DNA of 10,805 nt from NCBI GenBank assembly GCA_946541435.1, contig CAMNJK010000033.1, forward strand, positions 1-10,805, read 5' to 3'. A program made the position numbers and the translations under genes. The stretch comes from an uncultured Bacillota bacterium. Lineage in GTDB: Bacteria; Bacillota; Clostridia; Peptostreptococcales; Anaerovoracaceae. Below, piece after piece: positions 1-6,986 of the stretch. The notes beneath the pieces were generated by a model, which was not told the DNA's origin, searched no databases, and saw only the letters and a list, made by a program, of their open reading frames with translations. Numbering within the stretch: position 1 is the stretch's first letter; each line of letters begins with the position of its first letter.

Positions 1-7
1 CTGGTTC

Positions 8-877
8 TCAGCGAACTGTATCCCTGCCGGATGCTGCCTGGAGCACATGCTTCATCAGCACCGCCGTGGTCACACTGCCGACGCCTCCCGGTACCGGCGT
101 GATCATGGCCGCCCGGGGAAAGACCGCTTCATAATCCACGTCCCCGCAGAGCTGGCCCTGCTCATCTGTATTGATCCCCACATCCAGGATCACCTGGTCC
201 TCACCAAGGATGTCCGGTCCGACCATTTTCGCCCGGCCCATGGCCGCGATGACCACTTCCGCGTCCCGGCCAGCCTTTGCAAGGTCTTCCTGGCGGGTCC
301 GGCTGTGGATCACCGTTACGGTGGCATGGCGTTTCATGGCCATCATGGCCACCGGCTTGCCGATCACCAGACTCCGCCCCATGACCAGGACGCGTTTGCC
401 CTTGAGCTCCACGCCATAATGATCCAGCATGTCCATGCAGGCCTGGGCGGTACAGGGCGGAAACCCCTGGTCCGTATCCATGAATACGCCCGCCATGGAC
501 CCGGAGGTGATGCCGTCCACATCCTTGGCCGGGGACAGCTGCTCACAGACATACTTCTCATCGATGGTATCCGGCAGCGGCCGCAGCATCAGGACACCGT
601 CGATGGACTCGTCGCCGTTGAGCCGGTCGATCTCCGCCAGAAGGAGCTCCTGGGATACGGAAGGATCGAATACGATGTGGCGCACATCCACCCCGGTCAT
701 CTCCGCGCGTTTCACTGCCCCTCTCTCATAGGCCAGATCTCCGGGCCGCTCTCCGATCCGCAGGATGGCCAGGGTGGGCGTGATCCCCCGCTGGCGCAGC
801 TGCTGGGCGATCTTACGATTTTCTTCTGTCATACGGTCGGCAACGGGTTTCCCCGCCATCCGTTTTTCGTCGGTCAT
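8..877 (-). CDS. folD: Methylene-THF dehydrogenase, FolD family, cyclohydrolase residues lost
   Basis: This cytoplasmic enzyme of 289 residues should interconvert 5,10-methylene- and 5,10-methenyl-tetrahydrofolate using NAD(P). Family features seen are the KDVDG motif (118-122), the Rossmann GRSLVIGKP segment, and PVPGGVGS near the C-terminus. With the chosen start, numbering matches E. coli FolD without gaps: Y50 is kept and D121 is kept. The catalytic lysine K54 is alanine (Y50-E-R-G-A54) and Q98 is leucine (GVLML98RPLP). In characterised FolD and MTHFD proteins these two residues serve the cyclohydrolase step, so I infer a dehydrogenase-only enzyme. The canonical GVGPMT reads GVGSVT. The frame is open upstream to 994, but the ATG at 875-877 is preferred: it follows an AAAGGA site and gives the family's usual N-terminus with GK at residues 9-10. 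It lies 29 nt after fchA and is the last gene of the operon inside the window. Confidence 0.93.
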   Translation of the reverse strand: MTDEKRMAGKPVADRMTEENRKIAQQLRQRGITPTLAILRIGERPGDLAYERGAVKRAEMTGVDVRHIVFDPSVSQELLLAEIDRLNGDESIDGVLMLRPLPDTIDEKYVCEQLSPAKDVDGITSGSMAGVFMDTDQGFPPCTAQACMDMLDHYGVELKGKRVLVMGRSLVIGKPVAMMAMKRHATVTVIHSRTRQEDLAKAGRDAEVVIAAMGRAKMVGPDILGEDQVILDVGINTDEQGQLCGDVDYEAVFPRAAMITPVPGGVGSVTTAVLMKHVLQAASGRDTVR

Positions 878-889
878 TGCTGCAAGATT

Positions 890-895
890 TCCTTT
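890..895 (-). promoter_or_regulatory. folD ribosome binding site
   Basis: An AAAGGA site on the minus strand lies 12 nt before the ATG at 875-877. The spacing is somewhat long, but the site supports this start over the longer reading frame that begins inside the 3' end of fchA. Confidence 0.6.
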
Positions 896-906
896 CCCGC
901 CTTTTA

Positions 907-1548
907 TTACAGCACCGTGTTCATCAGTCTGTTGGCCGTGTATCCGAACACGCCGTCCGCAAGGCCGCTGTAATAGACGATGAACTGCGCGCATCTGCTG
1001 TTCAGCTTTTCGGCATTCTTCTTGTTCTTCATCATATTGGTATTGATGTAAACGTTCAGACTTGCTGCCTGCATGGCCGCCTTGCAGAGGACCGCGCTGG
1101 ACGCCGCGTCACTGACTGCGATACGGTTTCCCTTGGTGGCGAATTCCTGTGACAGCTCGATGGCCCTGCCGCATTCCCGGATGATGTCCATGGGGATCAT
1201 ACAGGCGTCGTAGAGGGCCTTCTCCATCTGGATCTCGTGCTCGCTGATCTCCTTCTGGGTCTCGGGATGTACGCCGTACAGCTTGGACAGGGGTTCGAAG
1301 ATCTCGATATCCTTCTGCACCAGATCGATCAGCCGTTTCTGGATCTGACGGATCTCCAGGATCATCTCCTGCATCTCCTCTTCCACGTGAGAATACTTTT
1401 TCTTGCCCACGGTCAGGGAAGCAACCATGTTGCCGAGAGATGCTCCCAGGGCGCCCACCAGGGCAGCCACGCTGCCGCCGCCGGGTACCGGTGCCTTACT
1501 CGCTACTTCTGCAATAAAATCCGTGCATGACTTGTCTGTGTAGATCAT
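907..1548 (-). CDS. fchA: Methenyl-THF cyclohydrolase (FTCD_C / FchA family)
   Basis: This 213-residue protein belongs to the formiminotransferase-cyclodeaminase C-terminal family. It shows the hallmark PVPGGGSVAAL segment at residues 20-30, followed by an all-helical body with the motif DAASSAVLCKAAMQAASLNVYIN near residues 147-169, written here only as a landmark in two parts: DAASSAVLCK and AAMQAASLNVYIN. Members act either as methenyl-THF cyclohydrolase (FchA) or formimino-THF cyclodeaminase of histidine breakdown. The neighbours decide here: fhs is 22 nt upstream and folD 29 nt downstream, and no histidine-degradation gene is present. The likely reaction is 10-formyl-THF to 5,10-methenyl-THF. 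This matters because the adjacent FolD lacks the residues for that step. The start at 1546-1548 has an AGGAG site about 11 nt upstream. The length is normal for the family. Confidence 0.9.
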   Translation of the reverse strand: MIYTDKSCTDFIAEVASKAPVPGGGSVAALVGALGASLGNMVASLTVGKKKYSHVEEEMQEMILEIRQIQKRLIDLVQKDIEIFEPLSKLYGVHPETQKEISEHEIQMEKALYDACMIPMDIIRECGRAIELSQEFATKGNRIAVSDAASSAVLCKAAMQAASLNVYINTNMMKNKKNAEKLNSRCAQFIVYYSGLADGVFGYTANRLMNTVL

Positions 1549-1570
1549 AGATGTTGTGACTCCTGTCTGT

Positions 1571-3241
1571 TTAGAATAATCCTGTGATCACGCCCCTGCT
1601 GTCCACATCGATGTTCTCCGCGGCCGGCTTCTTCGGCAGTCCCGGCATGGTCATGATATTTCCGGTCAGGCAGACGATGAATCCCGCGCCTGCGGAAACA
1701 CGGATCTCACGCACCTGCAGTGTCCAGCCCTGGGGCGCGCCCAGCAGTGTCTGGTCGTCGGAGAAGCTGTACTGGGTCTTCGCCATGCAGATGGGGAGAC
1801 CACTGAATCCCAGGCTTTCCAGTTTTTTGAGTTCCTTCATGGCCGGCGGCTGGATGATCACGTGCTTGGCGTGGTAGATCTTCTTGGCGATGGCCTTGAT
1901 CTTGTCCTCGATGGACATGTCGAGCTCGTAGGAATACCGGAAATCGGAAGGCTGCTCGCAGAGACGGACCACTTCCTCCGCCAGAGCGATGCCGCCTTCG
2001 CCGCCCTTGCCCCAGACTTCACTGAGGGCAACGTTGACGCCCAGCTCTCTGCACTTTTCCTCCACCAGCTTCAGCTCCGCCTCGGTATCCGTGGGGAAGC
2101 GGTTGATGGCTACCACTGCAGGCAGGCCGTAGACCTGGGTGATGTTTTCCACGTGCTGCAGCAGGTTGGGAAGTCCGGCTTCCAGGGCCTTGAGATCTTC
2201 ATTCTGCAGATCTGCCTTGGCAGCGCCTCCGTGATGCTTGAGGGCGCGGACGGTGGCTACGATGACCACTGCCGAGGGCTTGATGCCCGCCATACGGCAC
2301 TTGATGTCCAGGAATTTCTCTGCGCCCAGGTCAGCGCCGAATCCTGCTTCCGTGATCACATAGTCCGCCAGCTTCATGGCTGTTTTTGTGGCCATGACGG
2401 AATTGCATCCGTGGGCGATGTTGGCGAAGGGGCCGCCGTGGATCAGGGCTGGTGTGTGCTCCAGGGTCTGGACCAGATTCGGCTTCAGCGCGTCCTTCAG
2501 CAGGGCGGCCATGGCGCCCTGGGCCTTCAGCTGACCCGCGGTCACCGGTTCTTCATTATAGGTATATCCCACAACGATCCGGGACAGGCGTGCCTTCAGA
2601 TCATCGATATTGTTTGCCAGGCAGAGAATCGCCATGATCTCGCTGGCCACCGTGATGTCAAATCCATCCTCTCTGGGTGTGCCGTTGACGCGTCCGCCGA
2701 GTCCGTCGGTGATGAATCTCAGCTGCCGGTCGTTCATATCCACGCAGCGCTTCCATGTGATCCTGCGGGGGTCGATCATCAGGCTGTTGCCCTGCTGGAT
2801 GTGGTTGTCCAGCATGGCCGCCAGCAGGTTGTTGGCAGCGCCGATGGCATGCATATCACCCGTAAAGTGCAGGTTGATGTCTTCCATGGGGATGACCTGG
2901 GCATATCCGCCGCCGGCTGCGCCGCCTTTGATACCGAAAACCGGTCCCAGGGAAGGCTCCCGCAGCGCCACCATGGTCTTCTTGCCGATCCTCTTCATGG
3001 CATCCGCCAGGCCGACTGTCGTGGTGGTCTTGCCCTCGCCTGCCGGTGTGGGCGAGATGGCTGTAACCAGAACTACCTTGCCGTCAGGAACATCTTTTTT
3101 GTCTTCCAGGATGTTGTAATCGATCTTTGCTTTGGTAAATCCGTAAGGCTCGACGTATTTCTCATCGATGCCTGCGGCCTCAGCGATTTCAGTGATCCTC
3201 AGCGCTTCTGTTTCCTGCGCGATCTGGATGTCGGTTTTCAT
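1571..3241 (-). CDS. fhs: Formate–tetrahydrofolate ligase
   Basis: This 556-residue enzyme joins formate to tetrahydrofolate with ATP, making 10-formyl-THF. It is the entry point of formate into the folate one-carbon pool and into the methyl branch of the Wood-Ljungdahl pathway where that exists. The nucleotide-binding loop [12 protein letters not shown] is at residues 64-75, and the [18 protein letters not shown] segment (95-112) is family-typical. The protein ends in the common GVITGLF-type tail, and its length is normal for the family. A strong GGAAGGAG site sits 8 nt before the ATG at 3239-3241. It is 28 nt downstream of rnhB with no visible promoter or terminator between, so it is probably read from the rbgA promoter. 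It is followed by fchA and folD, so gene order matches reaction order. Presence of fhs alone does not prove acetogenesis; purine synthesis or formate assimilation are equally possible. Confidence 0.97.
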   Translation of the reverse strand: MKTDIQIAQETEALRITEIAEAAGIDEKYVEPYGFTKAKIDYNILEDKKDVPDGKVVLVTAISPTPAGEGKTTTTVGLADAMKRIGKKTMVALREPSLGPVFGIKGGAAGGGYAQVIPMEDINLHFTGDMHAIGAANNLLAAMLDNHIQQGNSLMIDPRRITWKRCVDMNDRQLRFITDGLGGRVNGTPREDGFDITVASEIMAILCLANNIDDLKARLSRIVVGYTYNEEPVTAGQLKAQGAMAALLKDALKPNLVQTLEHTPALIHGGPFANIAHGCNSVMATKTAMKLADYVITEAGFGADLGAEKFLDIKCRMAGIKPSAVVIVATVRALKHHGGAAKADLQNEDLKALEAGLPNLLQHVENITQVYGLPAVVAINRFPTDTEAELKLVEEKCRELGVNVALSEVWGKGGEGGIALAEEVVRLCEQPSDFRYSYELDMSIEDKIKAIAKKIYHAKHVIIQPPAMKELKKLESLGFSGLPICMAKTQYSFSDDQTLLGAPQGWTLQVREIRVSAGAGFIVCLTGNIMTMPGLPKKPAAENIDVDSRGVITGLF

Positions 3242-3269
3242 GGTGAATGCTCCTTCCCTTTCTTAAATA

Positions 3270-3932
3270 TTAAATGATATTCTTCAAAAAAGTTCTCCGG
3301 TGGATCGGGCAGATCCCGTGCTCCCGGATCCCTTCATAATGCGCTTTTGTTCCATAACCCTTGTTGCTCTCGAAAGCATACCAGGGATATTCCTCCGCGT
3401 ACTCCACCATCATGCGGTCTCTGGTGACCTTGGCGATGATGGACGCCGCGGCGATGGCCAGCACGTTGGCGTCTCCCTTGACCATTGCATGCTGGGGGAT
3501 GGCAAGGCCCTCCAGCTGGACGGCATCCAGCAGGACGAAGTCGATGCCGGATCCGCAGGCCTCCCGCAGAGCCCGGTCTGCCTCTTCGATGGCCTGCCCC
3601 ATGGCTTTTTTTGTGGCCTGCAGGATATTGATGTCATCGATGACCTGATGGTCCGCCTGACCGATACCCACAGCCAGAGCCCGGTCCATGATCACATCAT
3701 AGAGCTCCTCCCGCCGTTTCGGGGACAGCTTCTTCGAATCGTCCACCCCCGGAACATCGAAGTCCTCCGGCAGCACCACCGCTGCCGTGACCACCGGTCC
3801 TGCCAGCGGGCCCCGGCCCACTTCATCCACACCGGCGATGTACCGGTATCCCCTCCGGTGCAGTTCCTCTTCCGCCTGTTTCATCTCAGCCAGCCGCGCC
3901 ATCTGTTTCCGCAGCCGTTCTTCCTTTGTCAT
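3270..3932 (-). CDS. rnhB: Ribonuclease HII
   Basis: This 220-residue endonuclease cuts the RNA strand of RNA-DNA hybrids and starts removal of ribonucleotides misinserted into DNA. The signature GVDEVGRGPLAGP spans residues 34-46, giving the metal-binding pair D36 and E37. The other two acidic residues are D136 (LLDAV) and D154 (VKGDAN), the latter in front of the AAASIIAKVTRDR helix. Spacing between the last two matches E. coli RNase HII (18 residues). A charged N-terminal stretch of about 30 residues precedes the core and is rich in Lys, Glu and Arg. The gene is 32 nt downstream of rbgA, the same neighbour as in Bacillus subtilis. The ATG at 3930-3932 has only a moderate upstream AAAGGACAGG-type site. 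Confidence 0.96.
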   Translation of the reverse strand: MTKEERLRKQMARLAEMKQAEEELHRRGYRYIAGVDEVGRGPLAGPVVTAAVVLPEDFDVPGVDDSKKLSPKRREELYDVIMDRALAVGIGQADHQVIDDINILQATKKAMGQAIEEADRALREACGSGIDFVLLDAVQLEGLAIPQHAMVKGDANVLAIAAASIIAKVTRDRMMVEYAEEYPWYAFESNKGYGTKAHYEGIREHGICPIHRRTFLKNII

Positions 3933-3964
3933 GGGGCCGAACCTGTCCTTTCCCTCTGCTCCTC

Positions 3965-4816
3965 TTACCGGCGGGGCATCTCCAGCGTGATCCGTCCGAT
4001 CCTGCCGGCCCGGAACTCATCCAGCACCAGCCGTCCGATCCGTTCATAGTCGATCCGCTTGCCCGGCAGGATGCATCCCCGCTTCACCGCCATGGCCTCC
4101 ATGGTTTCCAGCGGTGTCTCCGGGATCTCCTCCAGTTTGTACCGCTCCATCAGGAGCCCGGGATAATGTTCTGCCAGATAGCCGATCAGTTCCATGCCCA
4201 GCGTGGGCAGATCCATGATCTCGTCCTTGATGGAACCGCAGAAGGCCAGGTTCACCCCCGCCTTCGGATCTTCAAACTTGGGCCAGAGGATCCCCGGGGT
4301 ATCCAGAAGCTGCATGCCCCCCGGAAGCTTGATCCACTGCTTGCCCTTGGTCACACCGGGCTTGTCACCGGTCTTCGCCGACTTTCGCCCGGTCATCCGA
4401 TTGATGAGAGAAGATTTTCCCACATTGGGCACCCCCACGATCATCAGCCGGAAGGGCCGTTTCACAGCGCTGCCCTCGTTTTTTTCCTTCTCCATGCTCT
4501 CCAGGAGCCGGAGCAGTTCCTTGATGCCCGCGCCGCTGTTGGCATTCATGATGACGGTCCGGAATCCCTGGGATTCGAACTGTCCGGTCCAGGCCTTGCT
4601 GGCCTCCCCATCCGCCAGGTCGCTTTTGTTCAGGGCAATGATCCGGGGCTTTTGTCCCAGGATCTCATCGATCAGGGGGTTTCTGCTGGAAACAGGGATG
4701 CGGGCATCCACCACTTCCACCACCGCGTCCACCATCTTCAGGTTTTCGCGGATCAGCTCCCGGGTCTTCTTCATGTGTCCCGGATACCAGTTGATATGTT
4801 CTATCGTCTGCGCCAT
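3965..4816 (-). CDS. rbgA: Ribosome biogenesis GTPase RbgA (YlqF)
   Basis: This 283-residue circularly permuted GTPase takes part in late assembly of the 50S ribosomal subunit. The permuted motif order is visible: G4 NKSD at residues 63-66, G5-like NANSGAG at 91-97, G1 GVPNVGKSS at 128-136, a G2 threonine at 156, and G3 DTPG at 172-175. The N-terminal NWYPGHM motif (9-15) is typical and contains the family histidine. A C-terminal helical RNA-binding domain follows. The length is close to that of the B. subtilis protein. The start is supported by a GGGAGG site about 6 nt upstream. It is the first gene after the rplS terminator and has its own extended -10 promoter. No lepB gene lies between rplS and rbgA. 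Confidence 0.96.
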   Translation of the reverse strand: MAQTIEHINWYPGHMKKTRELIRENLKMVDAVVEVVDARIPVSSRNPLIDEILGQKPRIIALNKSDLADGEASKAWTGQFESQGFRTVIMNANSGAGIKELLRLLESMEKEKNEGSAVKRPFRLMIVGVPNVGKSSLINRMTGRKSAKTGDKPGVTKGKQWIKLPGGMQLLDTPGILWPKFEDPKAGVNLAFCGSIKDEIMDLPTLGMELIGYLAEHYPGLLMERYKLEEIPETPLETMEAMAVKRGCILPGKRIDYERIGRLVLDEFRAGRIGRITLEMPRR

Positions 4817-4851
4817 GTCTGCCTCCCGCTCTGCTGCTCCATGAGAAATCT

Positions 4852-4860
4852 ATTGTATCA
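4852..4860 (-). promoter_or_regulatory. Extended -10 promoter for rbgA operon
   Basis: Read on the minus strand the site is TGATACAAT: a TGn extension joined to TACAAT, five of six matches to the sigma-A -10 box. The -35 region (about 18 nt upstream, TTTCCT) is poor, which is common with extended -10 promoters. It lies between the rplS terminator and the rbgA start, 35 nt before the ATG, and would drive rbgA-rnhB-fhs-fchA-folD. Confidence 0.6.
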
Positions 4861-4883
4861 CAGGTGATTTAGTACAGGAAAGT

Positions 4884-4912
4884 AAAAAAGGAACCCGTAT
4901 GGTTCCTTTTTT
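4884..4912 (-). terminator. Intrinsic terminator after rplS
   Basis: A perfect 12-bp inverted repeat (4884-4895 with 4901-4912, loop of 5 nt) has a GGAACC/GGTTCC core flanked by A6 and T6. On the minus strand it gives a GC-core hairpin ending in a run of six U. It starts 9 nt beyond the rplS stop codon. The symmetric A/T flanks would also let it work on the plus strand, though no rightward gene enters from the left. Confidence 0.9.
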
Positions 4913-4921
4913 GTTTTCTTG

Positions 4922-5263
4922 TTACTCTTTGACCTTGATCTTTGCAGATTTACCGGTTCTCTGACGCATGTAGTGCAGTCTGGCTCTTCTGACCTTACCG
5001 CGTCTGACGACCTCGATCTTCTCAACCAGCGGTGAGTGGATCGGGAATGTCTTCTCTACGCCGACACCGGAAGCGATACGTCTGACTGTGAAAGTCTCGC
5101 CGATACCGCCGTTCTGTCTCTTGAGAACAAAGCCCTCGAAGATCTGAATTCTCTCTCTGTTTCCTTCTTTGATTTTAACGTGGACCTTGACGGTATCTCC
5201 GACGTTAAATGCAGGGATGTCAGACTTCATATACTCCTGAGTGATCTGATTCAATACATCCAT
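4922..5263 (-). CDS. rplS: 50S ribosomal protein L19
   Basis: This 113-residue protein is ribosomal protein L19 of the large subunit, located near the interface with the 30S subunit. Family features are the N-terminal [15 protein letters not shown], the [22 protein letters not shown] beta segment (seen as [16 protein letters not shown] then NRERIQ), [13 protein letters not shown], and the basic C-terminal [19 protein letters not shown]. The open frame extends to 5323, but the ATG at 5261-5263 is the true start: it has a perfect AAGGAGG site 8 nt upstream and gives the usual length. It is preceded by a strong promoter and a leader of about 109 nt, and ends at its own terminator, so it is probably a single-gene unit. 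The usual upstream partners rpsP, rimM and trmD are not in the window. Confidence 0.97.
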   Translation of the reverse strand: MDVLNQITQEYMKSDIPAFNVGDTVKVHVKIKEGNRERIQIFEGFVLKRQNGGIGETFTVRRIASGVGVEKTFPIHSPLVEKIEVVRRGKVRRARLHYMRQRTGKSAKIKVKE

Positions 5264-5271
5264 GATTTCTT

Positions 5272-5278
5272 CCTCCTT
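5272..5278 (-). promoter_or_regulatory. rplS ribosome binding site
   Basis: A perfect AAGGAGG on the minus strand lies 8 nt before the ATG at 5261-5263. It settles the start of rplS against the in-frame codon 60 nt upstream. Confidence 0.9.
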
Positions 5279-5301
5279 CCCTTCGCAACGTTCGTGACCA
5301 C

Positions 5302-5372
5302 GGAACTTACTGCGCCAGCGCATGCCGTATCAGAGGACCGTCCGTTCCTGATTTGTGTCCTTTCACAGACAC
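5302..5372 (-). promoter_or_regulatory. Structured 5' leader of rplS, possible L19 autoregulatory element
   Basis: Between the predicted start of transcription (about 5372) and the ribosome binding site the minus strand can form several helices. GTGTC/GACAC pairs 5368-5372 with 5355-5359. A long-range GGAAC/GTTCC pairs 5344-5348 with 5302-5306, enclosing a TGCG-CTGG-CGCA stem-loop at 5311-5322. L19 leader RNAs that bind L19 are known in Firmicutes, but I cannot confirm a match to that consensus by eye. Each helix is short, so confidence is low. Confidence 0.35.
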
Positions 5373-5378
5373 TTGAGC

Positions 5379-5407
5379 ATTATATCGCAAAGGCTGGCCG
5401 TTTTCAA
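5379..5407 (-). promoter_or_regulatory. Strong sigma-A promoter of rplS
   Basis: On the minus strand TTGAAA (5402-5407) and TATAAT (5379-5384) are separated by exactly 17 nt, near the consensus. Transcription would begin close to 5372, giving a leader of about 109 nt before rplS. The promoter lies in the gap after the xerD-like gene. Confidence 0.9.
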
Positions 5408-5512
5408 GGGAAATTTCCTCTGTTTCGGTCTTTTTTTGAGATTCCTGTTTCTGCCCTTCCGTATGCGGGATCCTCCTGCCTTTGCATCATTCTCCCCGGC
5501 TCGGGAAATGAG

Positions 5513-6397
5513 CTATGCTCTGGGGTGGGCCCGGTCATACACATCCTTGAGCCTGCTCTTGGTGGCAGAAAGATAGACCTGGGTTGCCGTGATATCGTCG
5601 TGTCCCATCAGCTCCTGCAGGGATTTGAGATCCGCTCCGTTCTGGAGCATGTGCACCGCGAAGGAATTGCGAAGGGTATGGGGCGTCAGGCTGTGCTCCA
5701 GCTGGGCCTTCTCTCCGTAATCCCGCAGGATCTTCCAGAGGCCCTGCCGGGTGATCCGCCGTCCGTACTGGTTGACGAACAGGGCATTTTCCTCGCCCTC
5801 CCGTTCTCTGACCAGCTGTTTCCTGGCGTCATAGATATAGGTCTCCAGCGCAGCTCTGGCCGGCCGTCCCAGCGGAATGATCCTGGCCCGGCTGCCCGGA
5901 CCGTCGCAGGTAACGAAACCCATCCGCAGATTGATGCTGTCCGTGTTCAGCTCGATCAGCTCGCTGACCCGGATGCCCGTGGCGTACAGCACCTCCAGGA
6001 TGGCCTGGTCCCGGATGCCCCGCACAGAATCGTCCGGACAGCTGAGCAGCCGGTCCACCTCCTCCAGGGAAAGGTATTCGATCTCCTTGCGTTCGATCTT
6101 GGGCGAACGGATCCCCGCCGTGGGGTCCGTTTCCGCCAGCCCCTTATCCATCAGATAACGATAGAAGGCCCGCACGGAAGCCACCTTCCGGTTGACCGTG
6201 GAGGCGGAACGTCCGGCGGATTTCAGCTGATGCAGCCATGCCACCATCTCCGTGCTGGAAGCCGCGGCCACGTCAGTGATCCCGCGTGAGGCTTCAAAAG
6301 ATACAAACTCCGACACATCCCTGCGATACGCGTCGCAGGAATTCTTGGCCATTCTTTTTTCTTTTCTCAGATACTCTATAAAATCATCTGTATACAT
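5513..6397 (-). CDS. xerD: XerD-like tyrosine recombinase lacking the usual catalytic lysine
   Basis: This 294-residue protein has the two-domain layout of XerC/XerD: an N-terminal core-binding SAM-like domain (about 1-85) and a C-terminal catalytic domain. Catalytic residues seen are R143 (ATGIRVSEL), H240 and R243 (HTLR), H266 (GHDD) and the nucleophile Y275 (TQVY). The beta2-beta3 lysine (K172 in E. coli XerD, in GKGNKER) falls on P167 of CDGPGSRAR, and there is no lysine anywhere from residue 105 to 192. The usual LRHSF motif reads LRNSF. The remaining sequence is full length and undamaged. XerD acts with a partner on dif sites to resolve chromosome dimers; housekeeping context fits that role, and no phage or integron genes are near. 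It could also be a XerC-type or orphan recombinase. AAAGGA precedes the ATG at 6395-6397. It is the last gene of its operon, 26 nt after the Nudix gene. Confidence 0.85.
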   Translation of the reverse strand: MYTDDFIEYLRKEKRMAKNSCDAYRRDVSEFVSFEASRGITDVAAASSTEMVAWLHQLKSAGRSASTVNRKVASVRAFYRYLMDKGLAETDPTAGIRSPKIERKEIEYLSLEEVDRLLSCPDDSVRGIRDQAILEVLYATGIRVSELIELNTDSINLRMGFVTCDGPGSRARIIPLGRPARAALETYIYDARKQLVREREGEENALFVNQYGRRITRQGLWKILRDYGEKAQLEHSLTPHTLRNSFAVHMLQNGADLKSLQELMGHDDITATQVYLSATKSRLKDVYDRAHPRA

Positions 6398-6423
6398 GGT
6401 TCTTTTCCTTTGATCCTGACCTC

Positions 6424-6954
6424 TTACATCTGGTGCTTCGCCATAAACACCGCCGCGATGGTCTTGGCGTCGGTCAGTTCACCCTCCGCCGCCATCCGGT
6501 ATACCTCGTCAAAAGGCATCAGTTCCACTTCCAACGCCTCGTCATCGTCCCAGGCCGGCTCCCCGGGCTGAAGGTCTGTCATCAGATACAGGCGGATCAC
6601 CTCTTCTGAATAACCCACGCTGGGATTGATGCTGCCCAGATAGCGGATGCTGCCTGCGGTATATCCGGTCTCTTCCTTGAGTTCCCGCACCATGGCCGCT
6701 TCCGCGTCCGTCTCGCCCCGGTCGATCTTGCCCGCCGGGACCTCCAGCACCGCCCTGCCGCAGGCATACCGGTACTGGCGCACCATGACGATATGGCCGT
6801 CTTCCGTCAGCGCCACCGCTGCCACCGCGCCGTTGTGCTCCACGATCTCCCGGTAGGCATGACCCTTTCTGGCCGTCACTGTATCCTGCCGGACATTGAG
6901 GATCGCGCCTTCATAAACCTTCTTGGTGTTGACCCTTTTCTCTTCAAAAATCAT
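6424..6954 (-). CDS. NudF-like Nudix hydrolase, probable ADP-ribose pyrophosphatase
   Basis: This 176-residue Nudix protein probably hydrolyses ADP-ribose to AMP and ribose 5-phosphate. The N-terminal beta domain, HNGAVAAVAL, VRQYRYACGRAVLEVPAGK and the post-box NPSVGYSEE segment all resemble the NudF ADP-ribose pyrophosphatase group. The Nudix box begins at G75 and has E81, then R90-E91-L-K-E94-E95-T-G97, so there are eight residues between E81 and R90 instead of the canonical seven. The metal-binding glutamates of the REUxEE part are present. A GTG at 6973-6975 could extend the protein by seven residues, but the ATG at 6952-6954 is preferred since AAAGGA lies 7 nt before it. It is 32 nt after proA and 26 nt before the xerD-like gene. 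Substrate is inferred from family resemblance only. Confidence 0.88.
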   Translation of the reverse strand: MIFEEKRVNTKKVYEGAILNVRQDTVTARKGHAYREIVEHNGAVAAVALTEDGHIVMVRQYRYACGRAVLEVPAGKIDRGETDAEAAMVRELKEETGYTAGSIRYLGSINPSVGYSEEVIRLYLMTDLQPGEPAWDDDEALEVELMPFDEVYRMAAEGELTDAKTIAAVFMAKHQM

Positions 6955-6961
6955 TCTCTCA

Positions 6962-6967
6962 TCCTTT
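6962..6967 (-). promoter_or_regulatory. Ribosome binding site of the Nudix gene
   Basis: AAAGGA on the minus strand is 7 nt before the ATG at 6952-6954. It favours this ATG over the in-frame GTG 21 nt upstream, which would place the site inside the coding region. Confidence 0.7.
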
Positions 6968-6986
6968 CTCCGCACCCCGGTCTGTC

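Noticed and set aside
47..973. Open frame of 308 codons on the plus strand opposite folD
   Set aside because: Overlaps folD completely and has the His-rich composition of a shadow frame; no domain seen.
878..994. N-terminal extension of FolD by 39 residues
   Set aside because: The extension overlaps the 3' end of fchA, lacks family similarity, and the downstream ATG gives exact numbering with E. coli FolD and has its own ribosome binding site.
1862..3277. Long open frame of 471 codons on the plus strand opposite fhs
   Set aside because: It lies wholly antisense to fhs, a clear gene with strong motifs. Its product is rich in His, Gln and Asp, as expected of a shadow frame in GC-rich DNA, and it has no recognisable domain.
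5264..5323. N-terminal extension of L19 by 20 residues
   Set aside because: The extension covers the perfect ribosome binding site and is not part of the L19 family.
5488..5510. Hairpin just after the stop of the xerD-like gene (CATT-T-CCC pairing with GGG-AATG)
   Set aside because: The stem has a bulge and no U-run follows on the minus strand, so it does not qualify as an intrinsic terminator. The end of that operon may be factor-dependent or read into rplS.
5513..6397. Reading the tyrosine recombinase as an integrase of a mobile element
   Set aside because: It has XerC/XerD length and layout, lies within a housekeeping operon, and no attachment-site repeats, tRNA or phage genes are found near it.
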